From Acanthacorydalis orientalis (Eukaryota; Arthropoda; Insecta; Megaloptera; Corydalidae): a stretch of 64,000 nucleotides of DNA. The position numbers and the translations under genes were made by a program. Below, piece by piece: positions 22,613 to 33,719 of this stretch. The notes under the pieces are model-generated. The model made no database searches. It saw nothing but the letters and a program-made list of their open reading frames with translations, and was not told the origin of the DNA. Positions within the stretch are counted from its first letter, which is position 1, and the number at the start of each line of letters is the position of its first letter. Where the stretch lies: assembly GCA_034766995.1 (NCBI GenBank), contig CM068313.1, positions 52,413,775 to 52,477,774 of the forward strand, written 5' to 3'.

Positions 22613-23140
22613 CCAATAAATAGAAAAATTCAGAGTATTTGAATCAATTTTCATTTGTTGAAATTCAAAGAAATACTGTTTAATTATAGCTGATAAAATA
22701 TAAAAATGAAGTAAAAAGGTTATATGTTTTTTCTTCACATATATTTTTCTTTACATAATATTTTGTGCTGTCTGTTCTAAATTACATGTTTAAGTAGCCC
22801 GGGTATCTATCCGTTCGTATATTTTTTGCATTATGCAAAGCTAAGTTCATTATAATAAATATTTTTAATGGGATTTTGGATTTACAAATGTTCTTGGAAT
22901 TTTGATCCTGCATTTTTCCTTACATGTTTCATCAATTTTCAATCCAATTCAGTTTAGATACCCGATTGAAGATATTTTCCAGTAATGGTGGCAATATATT
23001 ATTAGGTAGTAATATATTTATTAATTAGCAAGGGTAAATCCATCCTGTGATACGCTTGAGGAAGGGAGAAGTACTGTGTGAAGTATTTTTTAAATAGACA
23101 TATTTCATTCCTTATATAATCTTGGCGAATACACAGATAT
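22613..23140. other. No feature recognised
   Basis: AT-rich without repeat relatives. Confidence 0.4.
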
Positions 23141-23858
23141 TTAAGGGGACCCGGTGGTCTAGCGGCCTAAAATTTAAGCTATTTTAAAAATTTTTTTTCT
23201 ATATGAGGGTAATGAATAATGCTTTCAAATTTTTTTACACTTATTTTATTACTAATAAACTACACAAAAATGAAAATAAAGACAAAAAAAAATTTTTTTT
23301 AAATTAGAAAAATGATGCTGAAGTCTCCCTCTCTAAAAAAATGGAATTGCGTGGTGAATGATGATTTATCTCTCCCTCTGATCTGAAATAAAACAATTGA
23401 CGAATTTTTAATTAGTATAAGTATAGCTATCGCAGGAAGTAGAATAAAAAAAAAAAATTTGACAAAATGGCGCGTAGTCAAAAGTATAAGTTTGAAAACG
23501 ACCAGTATTTTTGAATGTTTTGTTAATAAAAAAAATATAAATATTTTACGGAAACTATTAGTTTTACTTCCAGCGAGAGCTAGAACTATTCAGAATAACA
23601 TATTAAAATTTCAGACAAATCGGTTAAGTAGTTTTTTTTTCTGGCCCCCGCAAGACGAAAAAAAGTAGTTTCGAGATAAACGCGTTTAAAGTTTCAAGCA
23701 AGTATATTCTGACCAAGTAGTTCTGACCTTCTAATGGGCTGTAGATCCTGAAATACTCTGAATTTCGTCATCAATTTTTAACAGTATATTTTTAAGATAC
23801 TATACTTTCGAAAAAAAAATCGATTTTTCGAAAATTCTAGACCACCGGGTCCCCTTAA
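23141..23858. mobile_element. TTAA-flanked element with perfect inverted ends (718 bp)
   Basis: Left end ttaaggggacccggtggtct (23141) and right end its exact inverse (agaccaccgggtccccttaa, to 23858); counting the next two bases, 22 bp match perfectly including TTAA. TTAA flanks suggest a piggyBac-type mechanism, if TTAA is the target duplication rather than part of the terminal repeat. Interior AT-rich, with a patch ctggcccccgcaagacg near 23641. The small open frames inside (23299-23481, 23459-23668) show no transposase motif, so it is non-autonomous. The perfect ends argue for recent movement or selection. Confidence 0.82.
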
Positions 23859-24858
23859 AATTTAAAATTATGATTATTTGTGTTTATACCTGAGTTTCTG
23901 TTAATGTATTGTCCTGGTGGTCTTCAATCAAATTCTACATTTTACGAAATAGACTTTTTCTATCCATGATGACAATACCAAAAGTACAACAAATTCATTT
24001 TCAAAATCTGTCCGTATTATTTCACGTACTTAATTGCGATATGCAAATGACCATCCTATTTTCAATGAAAATTTAATTTAAGATAATCGTAAAAAAACAA
24101 TTGTTGATAACATTATTTTTGTACGAATTCCGTTACAAAAACGTCAACCTAAAACGAGTTAATTGATTAAACGTCCTCATTGCATGCAATTGAACTGTTT
24201 ATACATTTCAGTCACGAGAAACATTTTTAATGTCCAACGACATCTTTTTAGACATACGAATTTGTTAAAGAAAAGTGTACATTCCTTTGAAGAACATTTT
24301 AGATATTTGATTAAAAAAGAAATTTACTTATGTAATCGTGTTGTTTGACCTAAATGTTGTATTAAATCTGTGACCTAAATGTATATGTCTGAATTGGTTT
24401 TCTTCTGCTATCGAATCATCAATAATCCGATACTACATTAAACGTCAAATTCATTTTAAACGTCAATTATATATATATATACACATGTATGTATGTATAT
24501 ACCAAGTAATCCCTATGTATAAAGGTGACTAAAAAGTATTTATATAAATTCAAAACAGTTAATGAACTTCTACAAATACTAGTTGTAAAATATTATTTTT
24601 AAGTAGTGCATTAAATATTTGTTTGAAATAATTGTAATTTAAGGTATGATGATGGATGAATCTATTTATAGTGTTGTGCAAAACAGAAGCAACAAATTCT
24701 CTTTAAACATTTAAGTGTATTTATCTTTTCTTCCAATTAGTTTACAATAGTATTAATAATGCGTACTTATATATTGATGAAACAAAAACAAAGTGATAAA
24801 TTTTTAAAAGTAATTCACTAATATTAAAATGGTAATAAAAACAAGTAACTGCAATATA
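23859..24858. other. AT-rich DNA, nothing firm
   Basis: A short TA run lies at 24469-24480. At 24676 is gtgcaaaacagaagcaacaa, resembling the gtgcaaaagtaaagcaacaa at 25799, possibly a solo end of the Tc1 relative there. Confidence 0.4.
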
Positions 24859-25790
24859 CGAGGTCAGACAATTAAGTAATGCGACCGATTTTTTTTCTCG
24901 GCCTGTGGTAACACTGCGAACCTGTAACTCCGCCACCGTAATAGCAGATCCCTACTCTCTCGATTGAGACCTTGACCACCCTCGTACGATCATTTCTTCG
25001 CCAGCTGTTTAGTGTTTTGTAACAACGCGCGAGTAGTGCATGTCACGAAAATGAACATCGCCCACCGAATGAACATCGCTCAAGATTGTCTCGAGCAGGT
25101 TGAAAGTGATCCTACTCTTCTCGATCGAGTTATTACTGGTGATGAAAGTTGGTTCTTTCAATATGACTCCGAAACTAAACGACAAAGCCAACAGTGGCTG
25201 TCCCCTGGAGCACCAAGGCCAAAGAAGGCGAGAATGAGCAAGTCCAAAGTGAAAACCATGTTGATTTGCTTCTTCGACAGCGAAGGGGTGGTTCACAAAG
25301 AGTTCGTACCACCTGGACAAACCGTAAATCAAGTATTCTACCGCAATGTGCTCGAATAATTACGAAAAAGGGTGCTCAGAGTGCGTCCAGAGATCGCGAA
25401 GACTTGGGTTCTGCATCACGACAATGCTCCCTGTCACAGTGCGTTCAGTGTCTCTCAGTTTTTGGCGTCTAAAGGCATCGCAACGTTACCACAACCGCCC
25501 TATTCACCGGACATGTCACCCTGCGACTTTTTCCTATTCCCCCATATGAAAAAATTCGTCAAAGGTCGACATTTTGACTCCGTTGAAGATATCCAAGAAT
25601 CTGTGACGAGGGTACTCGGAGAGGTCCCACAAGAAGTGTTCCAGAATTGTTACGAAAACTGGAAAACTCACTGGAATAAGTGTATAGATGCGGGAGGTGA
25701 CTACTTTGAAGGGGATCGCAGCGATGTACCTTAATTTTTAAATATACTCGATTTTTGAATTTTGTCGCATTACTTAATTGTCTGACCTCG
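24859..25790 (+). mobile_element. Young mariner deletion derivative (932 bp), perfect ends
   Basis: Left end cgaggtcagacaattaagta at 24859 and its exact inverse ending at 25790; 27 bp match perfectly. TA on both sides (24857-58, 25791-92) is the target duplication. The usual length is near 1.3 kb, so about 350 bp are missing, mainly the DNA-binding region. Everything else, including the catalytic gene, is nearly clean, so this is the youngest mariner here. Confidence 0.93.
25051..25734 (+). pseudogene. Mariner transposase catalytic domain, one in-frame stop
   Basis: Frame open from the ATG at 25051 to the stop at 25732-34, broken only by TAA at 25357-25359 (codon 103 of 227). Residues seen: VITGDESWFFQYD (first catalytic Asp), QSQQWLSPGAPRPKKARMSK, MLICFFDSEGVVHKEFVPPG, VLHHDNAPCHSA (second Asp) and PQPPYSPDMSPCDFFLFP. 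The third Asp, in PCDFF, lies 34 residues after the second, the DD34D signature. The C-terminus is complete (ENWKTHWNKCIDAGGDYFEG). The roughly 115-residue DNA-binding part is absent, so it could not act alone even without the stop. Protein style is irritans-like. Confidence 0.93.
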
Positions 25791-25794
25791 TATG

Positions 25795-26480
25795 AGTGTG
25801 CAAAAGTAAAGCAACAAATCTAGTCCTTTGTGTAAAAGTCCGTATTTTTAATAACCTCAGCACATCTGCGTGGCATTGATGAAATTAAATTTAAAATGGT
25901 GGTTTCGAGTATCTTTTCCTATTCAGTTTTTAATGCCCTAAACTTCGTTCTCAAAGATCCCACTTGTTTCCGAGACATTCGTCCGCAAATTGTTTGAGAA
26001 ACACAAAGATTTTCAATGGAATTCAAGTCTGGTTCAATTAAAAACTTGAATCCTGTCTCTTTCTTAATTAATCGTTTACCAACCTCGATGTGTGTTTCGG
26101 GTCATTATCGTTAATCAAAGCGGTATATTCCTCAGAGTGAGGCATCATTTGTGTTTCTTAAATATTTTTATTTGCGAAACGATCCATTTTTTTCGTCAAT
26201 TTCGTAAAAAGGACCAACACCATAGACTAAAAAACATGCCAAACCACCACGTTGCCACCTCAATGCTTGCTTATGATTGATTTGAGAAGTTACAGGCCAG
26301 CGAAAAAGCCACTGCTGGAAAGAAAATATTTACAAGAAATGTTTGTATTTTTAAAGAAATCACATCCTTGTCGCGTAGCTTCAATATTTTCAATTATTGA
26401 GCGCGCGTTGTGAACACGCCCAAACTTTAGTCTGTCTGCCACTGAACCATCATGTTCGAATCCCAACACTAATTGGAATA
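25795..26480 (-). pseudogene. Tc1-like transposase relic
   Basis: Reverse strand reads WRQRGGLACFLVYGVGPFYEID (the VWGCFxYYGVGPLYRI segment), then DPKHTSRLVK-like decayed text with H(E)VGKRLIKK, then FLIEPDLNSIENLCV (the SPDLNPIENLW box that holds the third acidic residue) and ISSMPRRCAEVIKNT (family C-terminus SMPRRCAEVIKNKGxPTKY). N-terminus not recognised. Several stops. It starts five bases after the mariner at 24859-25790, which may have inserted at or near its end. Confidence 0.8.
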
Positions 26481-26714
26481 TAGTGAGCTTACTTGGTACA
26501 TTATAACGACTGATTTTTTGTACATTTTTCTAAGAGCAGTTACCAAAATTTAAAACTGATTTTTATAAAACATTTTTACAGTAAGATCACGTTATATAAT
26601 TGATCAGCGCTATCTAGTGAATTTTTCATGTACGCTCTCTTCTGCTATTTTCAAATTCTAGGGCACAAATTCATCAAATTGAAATGGCGACCATTCAGAA
26701 TTGTAAACTTACCT
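26481..26714. other. No feature recognised
   Basis: Nothing seen beyond the possible decayed N-terminal region of the Tc1 relic to the left. Confidence 0.35.
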
Positions 26715-26744
26715 TTCAAAAACTAATATATATTAGTTTTTGAA
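26715..26744. repeat. Perfect 30-bp palindrome
   Basis: Arms TTCAAAAACTAATAT and its exact inverse with no spacer. Length is beyond chance expectation for this composition; could be a cruciform-prone site or fused MITE ends. Confidence 0.85.
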
Positions 26745-28169
26745 TGCCTATATATGCCTTCTGAGATCTGCATATAATATAATCTGTATATAATAGATCT
26801 GGTGTGCATCACGCTTATGCTACTCGTTTCAGGTTCATGTTCTGTAAACTTCATGTGGCAGCGCTATTAGTAATTTGGTACTTCTGAGCGCGAGTTTTAA
26901 AAATTCTTCTGTTACTTATTTTACCCAAATAATTTGAAAAGAAGTTTATTTTAGGAAATATAGAAATAGGTGCCCTATTCAAGAAGAATCCAAAGAAATG
27001 TGTATAATCTAGCTTACCGACTCTGTATTTTTCGGATTTTTATTAATTAAAATTTCAAATACGTTTTGCTTGGTAATATAGGTAAATGAACGAAACCAAT
27101 CCGTTGAATTAATAAATTGTATTCATATATAAAATATGGTAGAAAAAGTATACAAATTTGAATTTTACTAAAATGTACATAATGTTTAATAATTTCATGT
27201 AACGCAGAATTACATATTTACGATACAGATTTTGTACGATTACAGATTTAGGTTAGTTTTTTTTTGTATTTTCAATGTACGAGTAAAGAATGATTGCAAC
27301 AAAAGCGAACAGAGAAGTGAGAGGGAGGTCTGAGATCCAATATATTGGTAGTGTCGCCTGGTGGGATTTGTATTCCTTAATCATAGAAATGTATTGGTAA
27401 TATTAGCGATTAGCATAGGGCTGGTGTGCATAACATAAGAAACATTGAATTGGATTTAGTAAGAAAATATCAGTAGATTCATTGCTGTCAGAATCCTTCA
27501 TTTGATGAACCAAATTAGTGAAATTAATTATTGTCTTTCACGAGAACTGATTTTTATTTTACATTCTTTAAGGAGTATTTTTAGTAAAAGATTTTTTAAA
27601 CATTGTATTGTATTTTGAAACTGTGGGTTTTTCAATATACAAAAAATACTGTTTTAAAATATTTTGTTATTTAAACCCACTTAGTACGTTATTTTCTCTG
27701 TTGGAAAAAATAGGGTTCTTAAATTTTTCAATTTCAATAGATACACAGATTCACCCCCTTCCCCTCCCCATATATATATATATACACATATATACATGTT
27801 TGTATCTATGTACGTATGTATTCAAGCTGCTCTATTTTTGATAATACAAAGTAATTTCGTCCAATTGTCTTCATCATTAATATTTCGTCCGCTACCTCAC
27901 ACTCCACATGCTATCCAATACGTCATCGTGTAATTTTTGAAAGTAAATTTTTAATGAGTGTCTTGTATCGTTCATGTCGATACTCTGTTAAAAATAGAAA
28001 TAGGTTTTTTATACACATTTTGTTATAATGGAAGAACATTTTAACTTGACGTTGATTTAAATGGATCGTAAATGCTTTCACTTATTTAACCGGTTTACTT
28101 TTTGTTACTGACTGAAATATATACCTTTAAAGTTATACATGTATGTATGTTTCTATGTATCTATGTATG

Positions 28170-28173
<4 letters not shown>
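26745..28173. other. No gene recognised
   Basis: A direct pair ctggtgtgcatcac (26809) and ctggtgtgcataac (27421) frames about 600 bp, but no inverted ends or coding text were found. A short TA run is at 27771-27784. The rest is AT-rich. Confidence 0.4.

Positions 28174-28206
<33 letters not shown>
28174..28206. repeat. (TATG)n(TA)n microsatellite
   Basis: TATG/TATC units from 28141, TA from 28174. Confidence 0.9.
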
Positions 28207-28208
<2 letters not shown>

Positions 28209-28369
28209 GTATGTGTGTATTTTAGATGTGTATAATAGAATGAAATAAATATATCCCTTTATAATTGCATTGAATAAAATCGATTCTAACATCTATTTTC
28301 TAATAATGTTTTTATAACTTTTATATTCTTGTATACATTTTCTATTTAAATTTTGATTCTTATCTTTTT

Positions 28370-28372
<3 letters not shown>

Positions 28373-28416
<44 letters not shown>
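28373..28416. repeat. (TA)n microsatellite
   Basis: TA run, then TACA units. Confidence 0.95.
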
Positions 28417-28420
<4 letters not shown>

Positions 28421-28732
28421 CATATATACATATGTATATCGAAATTCAAATCATTTAAAATGACTGAATTGAATTTAAATTAAAATATAATTTTATAGGA
28501 ATAAAATCTATCACTGTTGTTTTATACAACTGTTTGTATCGAAATATTCAGTTGTATAACGATGATAATTTAAAGATAATAAACATTATTAAATAAATTT
28601 ACACATTAGTAGAATTTTATCATAAGAATGTATGTAAGTAATTATATATAAAGCTTAGCAATTTAATATAACTACTAATTATTTTTAAAACAACTGTGGT
28701 GTTTCTTGAATATTAATCATTTATGTATGTAT

Positions 28733-28763
28733 ATTATATATATATATATATGTGTGTGTGTGT
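28733..28763. repeat. (TA)n(TG)n microsatellite
   Basis: TA run ending in TG. Confidence 0.9.
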
Positions 28764-28858
28764 AATACGAAGAATGAATATTAAATTTTTAATGAGTTAT
28801 TAATTAATTATAAATAGTAATTAATTAGTGATATTAATTAATATAAAAGTTCTTCTAA

Positions 28859-29272
28859 TAGGTTGGTAGGAAAATAATTGCTATTTTTGTTAGTTGATTT
28901 TTAACCATAATTTTTTTCAATGAGTGGTATGAGTTCAAAACGGGTGGTAAGGTAGCAGAAATTGCTCGTAAACTAAACGATTCTTTTGATTAGGGCACTG
29001 TTAAGGAACGTACGGTATAATGGTGGTTCCAAAAATTTCGTGCTGGGGACGAGAATCTTGAAGATGAAGAAGGTCGCGGGCGTCCTTCTTCAGTTTAATA
29101 ACGACCAACTGAAAGCGTTAGTTGAGTCAGAATCACGCACAATAATTTGAAAGCTTTCACAAAAATTAGGAGTTATTCATCCAATAGTTCTGGATCACTT
29201 AAAACAGCTATCAAAATCAAAAAAGCTTGACATACGGATGCATAAACCGCAGTTATTTTTCTATGAACCTAA
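28859..29272 (+). mobile_element. Non-autonomous mariner, HTH-only derivative (copy N2)
   Basis: Ends taggttggtaggaaaataat and rc of ttatttttctatgaacctaa, with TA after 29272. The coding part reads VAEIARKLNDSF then TVKERTV and a stop, WWFQKFRAGDENLEDEEGRG and QLKALVESESRTI, then KLGVIHPIVLDHLKQL. It stops after the second helix-turn-helix and passes into the 3' terminal repeat at the same junction as N1 and N4. It is 414 bp because the leader is shorter than in N1. Confidence 0.85.
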
Positions 29273-29744
29273 TATTTAGTGAGAGATAGCAATGATCTTT
29301 TATATGTAAAAAAAGAACCAAAACTACTTTTGAAATATTACTAAATTTAGCATATTTCTTCATCTTTGTTCGAATATACTCTCTTCAAATTTTAAATTCA
29401 TACGTCTCAAGTTAATAATTTAATATTTGAATTAAACGTTAATATTTGAGGAGAAGACGACTATATAGATCTGTTTCAGTTATATTTTAATTAAATAATA
29501 TTTATTTAGATTTATTAATTATTATATTAGAATGATAATTTAATAAACTTTACATAATGGAAATATTAACTTATAAATATTTGATCCATTAATCACGATT
29601 ACAAGATTGTTACTTTAGTGATATCATCGCAATTTTTTAGAGTTCATATCGATGAAAGAGTTTTTGACTCGTACATTAAATTGGAGAGTAATTTAGGTGT
29701 AGAAGTTCAAAATTTTGGTTTATTCTACCATTAAATCTCTATAT
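29273..29744. other. No feature recognised
   Basis: AT-rich without repeat relatives. Confidence 0.4.
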
Positions 29745-29900
29745 AATGAGTTCAAATCGGCGTAAGCCGGGTGTTTCTATCCTTACTTTAATAAAACAAG
29801 AGGGTCCTCCCTCTACTGACTTACGCTCTCTCTCCCTATAACAAATAACAGAAATTATTTGGCTAATTTACAAATTAGCAATAAATAACAGAAATTACAA
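29745..29900 (-). repeat. GC-box dispersed repeat, partial copy
   Basis: Contains agagggtcctccctctactg, then tacgctctctctccctataa, then caaataacagaaatta, the same order as 10525-10600. The aaataacagaaatta motif is repeated at 29881. Confidence 0.65.
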
Positions 29901-29910
29901 AAATGATTTT

Positions 29911-30222
29911 GTCACTCACCTTATAAATCACAAATTGTTTTTGGATCAATATTGTTCAATAAATGATTATTAGTCATTTTTTATTTTCTAATGTGCATTT
30001 AAATAGCAATTCCATCGTCCACAAAGTGCTGAGGTATAGGCAAATATGTTTTTCATTACCCGCAAGTAAATTAAAAAAAATAAAATTTCCTGTACATTAT
30101 AGCTTTGAGAAACATGGCATTATTGCCATCGAAATGTGCATGAGCAGCAATCAAAAATGATCAATAATTATTTGTGAACATTTTTTATCAGGGAAAAAGT
30201 TCTAAGATTTGTCGAGTGAGTG
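29911..30222. repeat. Fold-back MITE, best complete copy (about 312 bp)
   Basis: Begins gtcactcacc and ends gtcgagtgagtgc; the two halves are inverted over most of their length (ttcaataaatgattattagt versus aatgatcaataattatttgt, and gcatttaaatagcaattcca versus the inverse of ggcattattgccatcg). At least nine relatives in this window. No coding frame: the open frame at 29963-30160 lies in the arms. Confidence 0.82.
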
Positions 30223-31157
30223 CAAAATTCATTTCTTAAAGCATCTATAAGTATTTCCGTTCATGATTGTCCATTAAAATTCGTCTTGTATCCATTTGTT
30301 TAGTTTTCATCTTTTCTATAATAGTCAAATGTGAAACAACCGTAGTAAACACTCTTAATTCTATTACAAGAACATGAACTGTTTATTGGCTATCTTTTAA
30401 CATATCTCTTGAATGGGGTTTATTTACAACAAATTTAGATCTTTTTCAACTTTTTGACTGTAGAACACTCCAGATTTAAATGCTCTGTGTTTAAGGCACA
30501 CGGTTCGCAGTTGCGATCACTGCGAACGGAATACTTTTTTGGGTACCGTATACTCTATTGATTATACAGTTTGATGGCTGGGTATTGCATAATTTATATT
30601 GTTTTCCTCATCTTCAAAATCAGATGACGATAGAACGTAGTTGTGTATTTTCCTCAGCTTATTGTTATATTCCAAATTCGAATCTGACTATTCACTTGGT
30701 TCATTGTCGTTTCTTGTTATAATTTTTCCAAAACTTTCAGATATTTTTAAGGTATTATAGTGATAAAAAACTATACATTATATACGTCACAACTACAATA
30801 ATATTATGCTATGCTACTGTAGGAATCACAACTGTCTATCGTTAAGAAAACTGACTCTTTGGGGAACAGAAGAATAGATAGCAGATATAAATGAAAATTT
30901 GTTTATTCCAGTTACTAAGGAACGTAAGTACATGTGTCCTCAAATAATGATAACTTTTATTTTTGTCGTATTTATAATATAGAAACAATCCCCAAACGCA
31001 TGTGTGGATCCATAATCCCCACCGATAACTTTCGCTGGACACATATATGCGTCCATAGCAGTCAAAATGTTAAAGACCATTTTCAAAGTTCGCATCTTCT
31101 AAACGAAATTTCTGGATTGTTTTGTCCAGAGACTTATAATCGATCTGTTCAAATAAT
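30223..31157. other. No gene recognised
   Basis: Two overlapping open frames (30842-31042 reverse, 30934-31200 forward) have no motif I recognise. The forward one reads ETIPKRMCGSIIPTDNFRWT and could be decayed transposon text, but I cannot name it. Confidence 0.35.
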
Positions 31158-31240
31158 AACCATTAAGATTTTAAAATTACTGACGAGTTTCTATGTGTAA
31201 CATTTCAATTGTAAGAAATTTACTGACAGAACTATACTTC
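31158..31240 (+). repeat. Direct repeat left of a fold-back MITE
   Basis: About 80 bp repeated at 31515-31593 (aaccnttaanattttanar, actgacgagtttctatgtgt/agtgacgaatttctgtgggt, ttactgacagaac). Confidence 0.7.
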
Positions 31241-31513
31241 CACAAAAAAAAATTGAATCAAAAATATTCAATAAATGATTATTAGTCATTTTTGATTTTT
31301 TTAATGTGCATGTAAATGGCAATTCCGTCGTCCTCAGAGTGCTGAGGCACAGAAAAATCCGTTTTTCTTGGAAGTAATTTAAAAAAATTATAATTTCCTG
31401 TATATTATCGCGCTGAGAATGATGGCATTGTCATCAAAATGTGCATGAGAAACAATCAGAAATCATCAATAATTATTAATTGTACATTTTTAATCGGAGA
31501 AAGAGTTCTAAGC
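31239..31513. repeat. Fold-back MITE, complete copy
   Basis: Shares atattcaataaatgattatt, gtcgtcctcagagtgctgag and tgtgcatgagaaacaatcag with 29911-30222; the two are the most alike pair of the family. Flanked by an 80-bp direct repeat. Confidence 0.8.
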
Positions 31514-31514
31514 T

Positions 31515-31593
31515 AACCGTTAACATTTTATAGTTAGTGACGAATTTCTGTGGGTAACACGTTTTCTTACTGACAGAACGGTACTTTAATCTC
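31515..31593 (+). repeat. Direct repeat right of a fold-back MITE
   Basis: Partner of 31158-31240; the two frame the MITE. Too long to be a target duplication. Confidence 0.7.
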
Positions 31594-32589
31594 ACTGACG
31601 TAGTGTCTGTACACAGATCGTAATTCACTCTCATTGTATAGGATCCAATACAGCCAGATTATATAAGTAAGTAGGATTAACTTAAGGTACACGGTGCGTA
31701 TAATCCAAAACTCTACATCAACTCAATGAGGAGCTCATGTGCCAAACTTTTTGGCCAGCATGTATCATTGATACACTAACGAGAAAAATAAAAAAAAGTT
31801 CAAAAAGTAATAAATTTATTGAATTTTGATAAAAAAAAACTAATAAATTTGATTTTTTGTAAAAATATTTCGTTAATAAAAAAAATGTTTGATTCTAAAT
31901 ATAAAAATGAAACGAATTAATTTGACCTTTTTATATCATCACCCACATGAATTATTCTGTACAAAAATCTGATTTATATTTATAATAAATTGTAATGGAA
32001 TGTTGATGAAATACGTGATTAAATCAGCAATGAAATAATAATAAAGTAATATCTATAGTGTAATGTTTAAAGTGTGTACATGCCGTACATGTTTTGCTTC
32101 GAATGGAATTTGTATATTTAATACAGTTTGACAAAAATAGAAACATAAGTTATTTATTTTCCACTTCAGCTTGCATTAATGTCGTACATGTGTCACTCTC
32201 ATTTACTTCATTTCATATTTTTCAATTGAAAATGATAAAAATAACTCTTTGTCGGTGTGTGCGATGAAGGTATTTGAATCGGAGACCGCGCGTTAAATTT
32301 AGAAATCAGTGATGAGTTATGTATGTCATACCTTTATTAATTTGTTTAGTTAGTTGTGTGCAGAATATCGTTTTTGAAATGGGTCAGTTTTATAAATAAA
32401 TAATGATTTCGTATGTTACGTGCGTAGAATATTATTTATATTCACTGTTTGGAACGCTGATTAGAAGATAAGTGAGTTTTGAAAATATCACTAATATATT
32501 ATGAACGTAAAGCATACAGTTTTATTTAAACAGTTATTGAGTTGGTAGAGAATAAATGTTGGTTTTTAAATTAATAAGAATAATCAAAT
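31594..32589. other. No feature recognised
   Basis: AT-rich without repeat relatives. Confidence 0.4.
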
Positions 32590-33690
32590 TACACCCAACC
32601 GTCGATTTACACAGTAGATTGTTTCCCCAAAAGTACCGTGTAAATCGAAATCGTGCAATTCGAGCCCATATCTCTTGTTAAAAATAAGGGATAGGTTTTA
32701 CAAATATGCAATGAAAAAATATTACTTATTTTTAATAAAAGTAGAGAGAATATATTTTACATATTAATTAGGAAAATATTAAAAACAAAAAAGTGTTCAT
32801 TCTGTATCATCTTCACTTTTTCATTTTCTCTTCACTTATCGTCTATTTACATCTCCACTTCTCTAATTCACTTTCCAAAGGCATGGCGGACTCTGTTCTA
32901 AAAAAAATCTGTTATCAAAGTTTGTTTCAAATTTTTATTCAACTCCTTATCAAGTTCCTGATATTAAGTTAAAGAACTACATAGGTCCTCTCTAAATTTT
33001 GAACTTATTTCCATGTTTGGATATGCTTAATGAAGAAATCTTCCAGTTATTTAACCAGTGCAGTTCCTTTACATATAATATTTGCAGTAAGTGTTGGAAC
33101 TGGTTCATCGCAATTACTTTCAGATTCACTGAATATGAAATTAATGATCACTCCTACGTATTCATCTTCATTAAATTCCCGATCTGCCATATTTCTTTAA
33201 GTTCTATAAATATTTTATATATTTTAGGGCTGGTTCGAAGGGATGGAACGAAGGCAATATTACACAACACTTTATGTAATGTTATTCAAAGCTGATTCTT
33301 TCAAGTAGAAATCCGTACTGATATTTATAGAGCACATTTCTTTAAATTATTATTTTTTCTATAGTCAACACTATTTGCACTGTTGTTATCTCGAATTGAT
33401 ACAATTACTTCAGTTCAGAAGAAAAAATGTGAAGTTCGGAGTTTCTGTTTTCGTTAGGATGCAAGGAAGCAATAAACTCTTAACAGTGATGTGTGTGCTT
33501 ATTATTTTGCACAGCAGTGTAAATGGAGAGCTTTTTTTAAATTCACACTAATGTATTTTAAAACAATTTTCTTGCAATTCTGTGACCGTGTTAAACTAAA
33601 ATAGTACCTTGTAATTGGAAGTTTTTCCGCATTCTTTGAACCGTATTAAACCAAAACTGTACAATTCTTGTACCATGTAAATCAAGTGTT
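32590..33690 (-). mobile_element. pogo/Tigger-like relic
   Basis: Left end ccgtcgatttacacagta with the hairpin-like gtaccgtgtaaatcgaaatc and tgcaattcgagc; right end, inverted, cacttgatttacatggtaca. On the reverse strand lies decayed text DEYVGVINFIFSESESNCDEPVP, then ALVKLEDFF with one stop read through, in the style of the acidic C-terminus of jerky/Tigger transposases. The DDE core is not readable. The forward open frame 32999-33295 is its shadow. Family call moderate. Confidence 0.5.
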
Positions 33691-33719
33691 AGATGTGTAT
33701 AGAAAAATATTAATTATTT

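Noticed and set aside
26440..26480. Possible tRNA because of gttcgaatccc
   Set aside because: No acceptor stem, D-arm or anticodon arm can be folded around it.
26809..27435. Element framed by ctggtgtgcatcac and ctggtgtgcataac
   Set aside because: Direct, not inverted, only 14 bp, and no coding or structural support between.
30934..31200. Forward open frame of 88 codons as a small gene
   Set aside because: No recognisable motif, runs into the direct repeat at 31158; kept only as unassigned sequence.
32999..33295. Forward open frame of 98 codons
   Set aside because: Lies over the reverse-strand acidic C-terminal text of the pogo-like relic and has no domain of its own.
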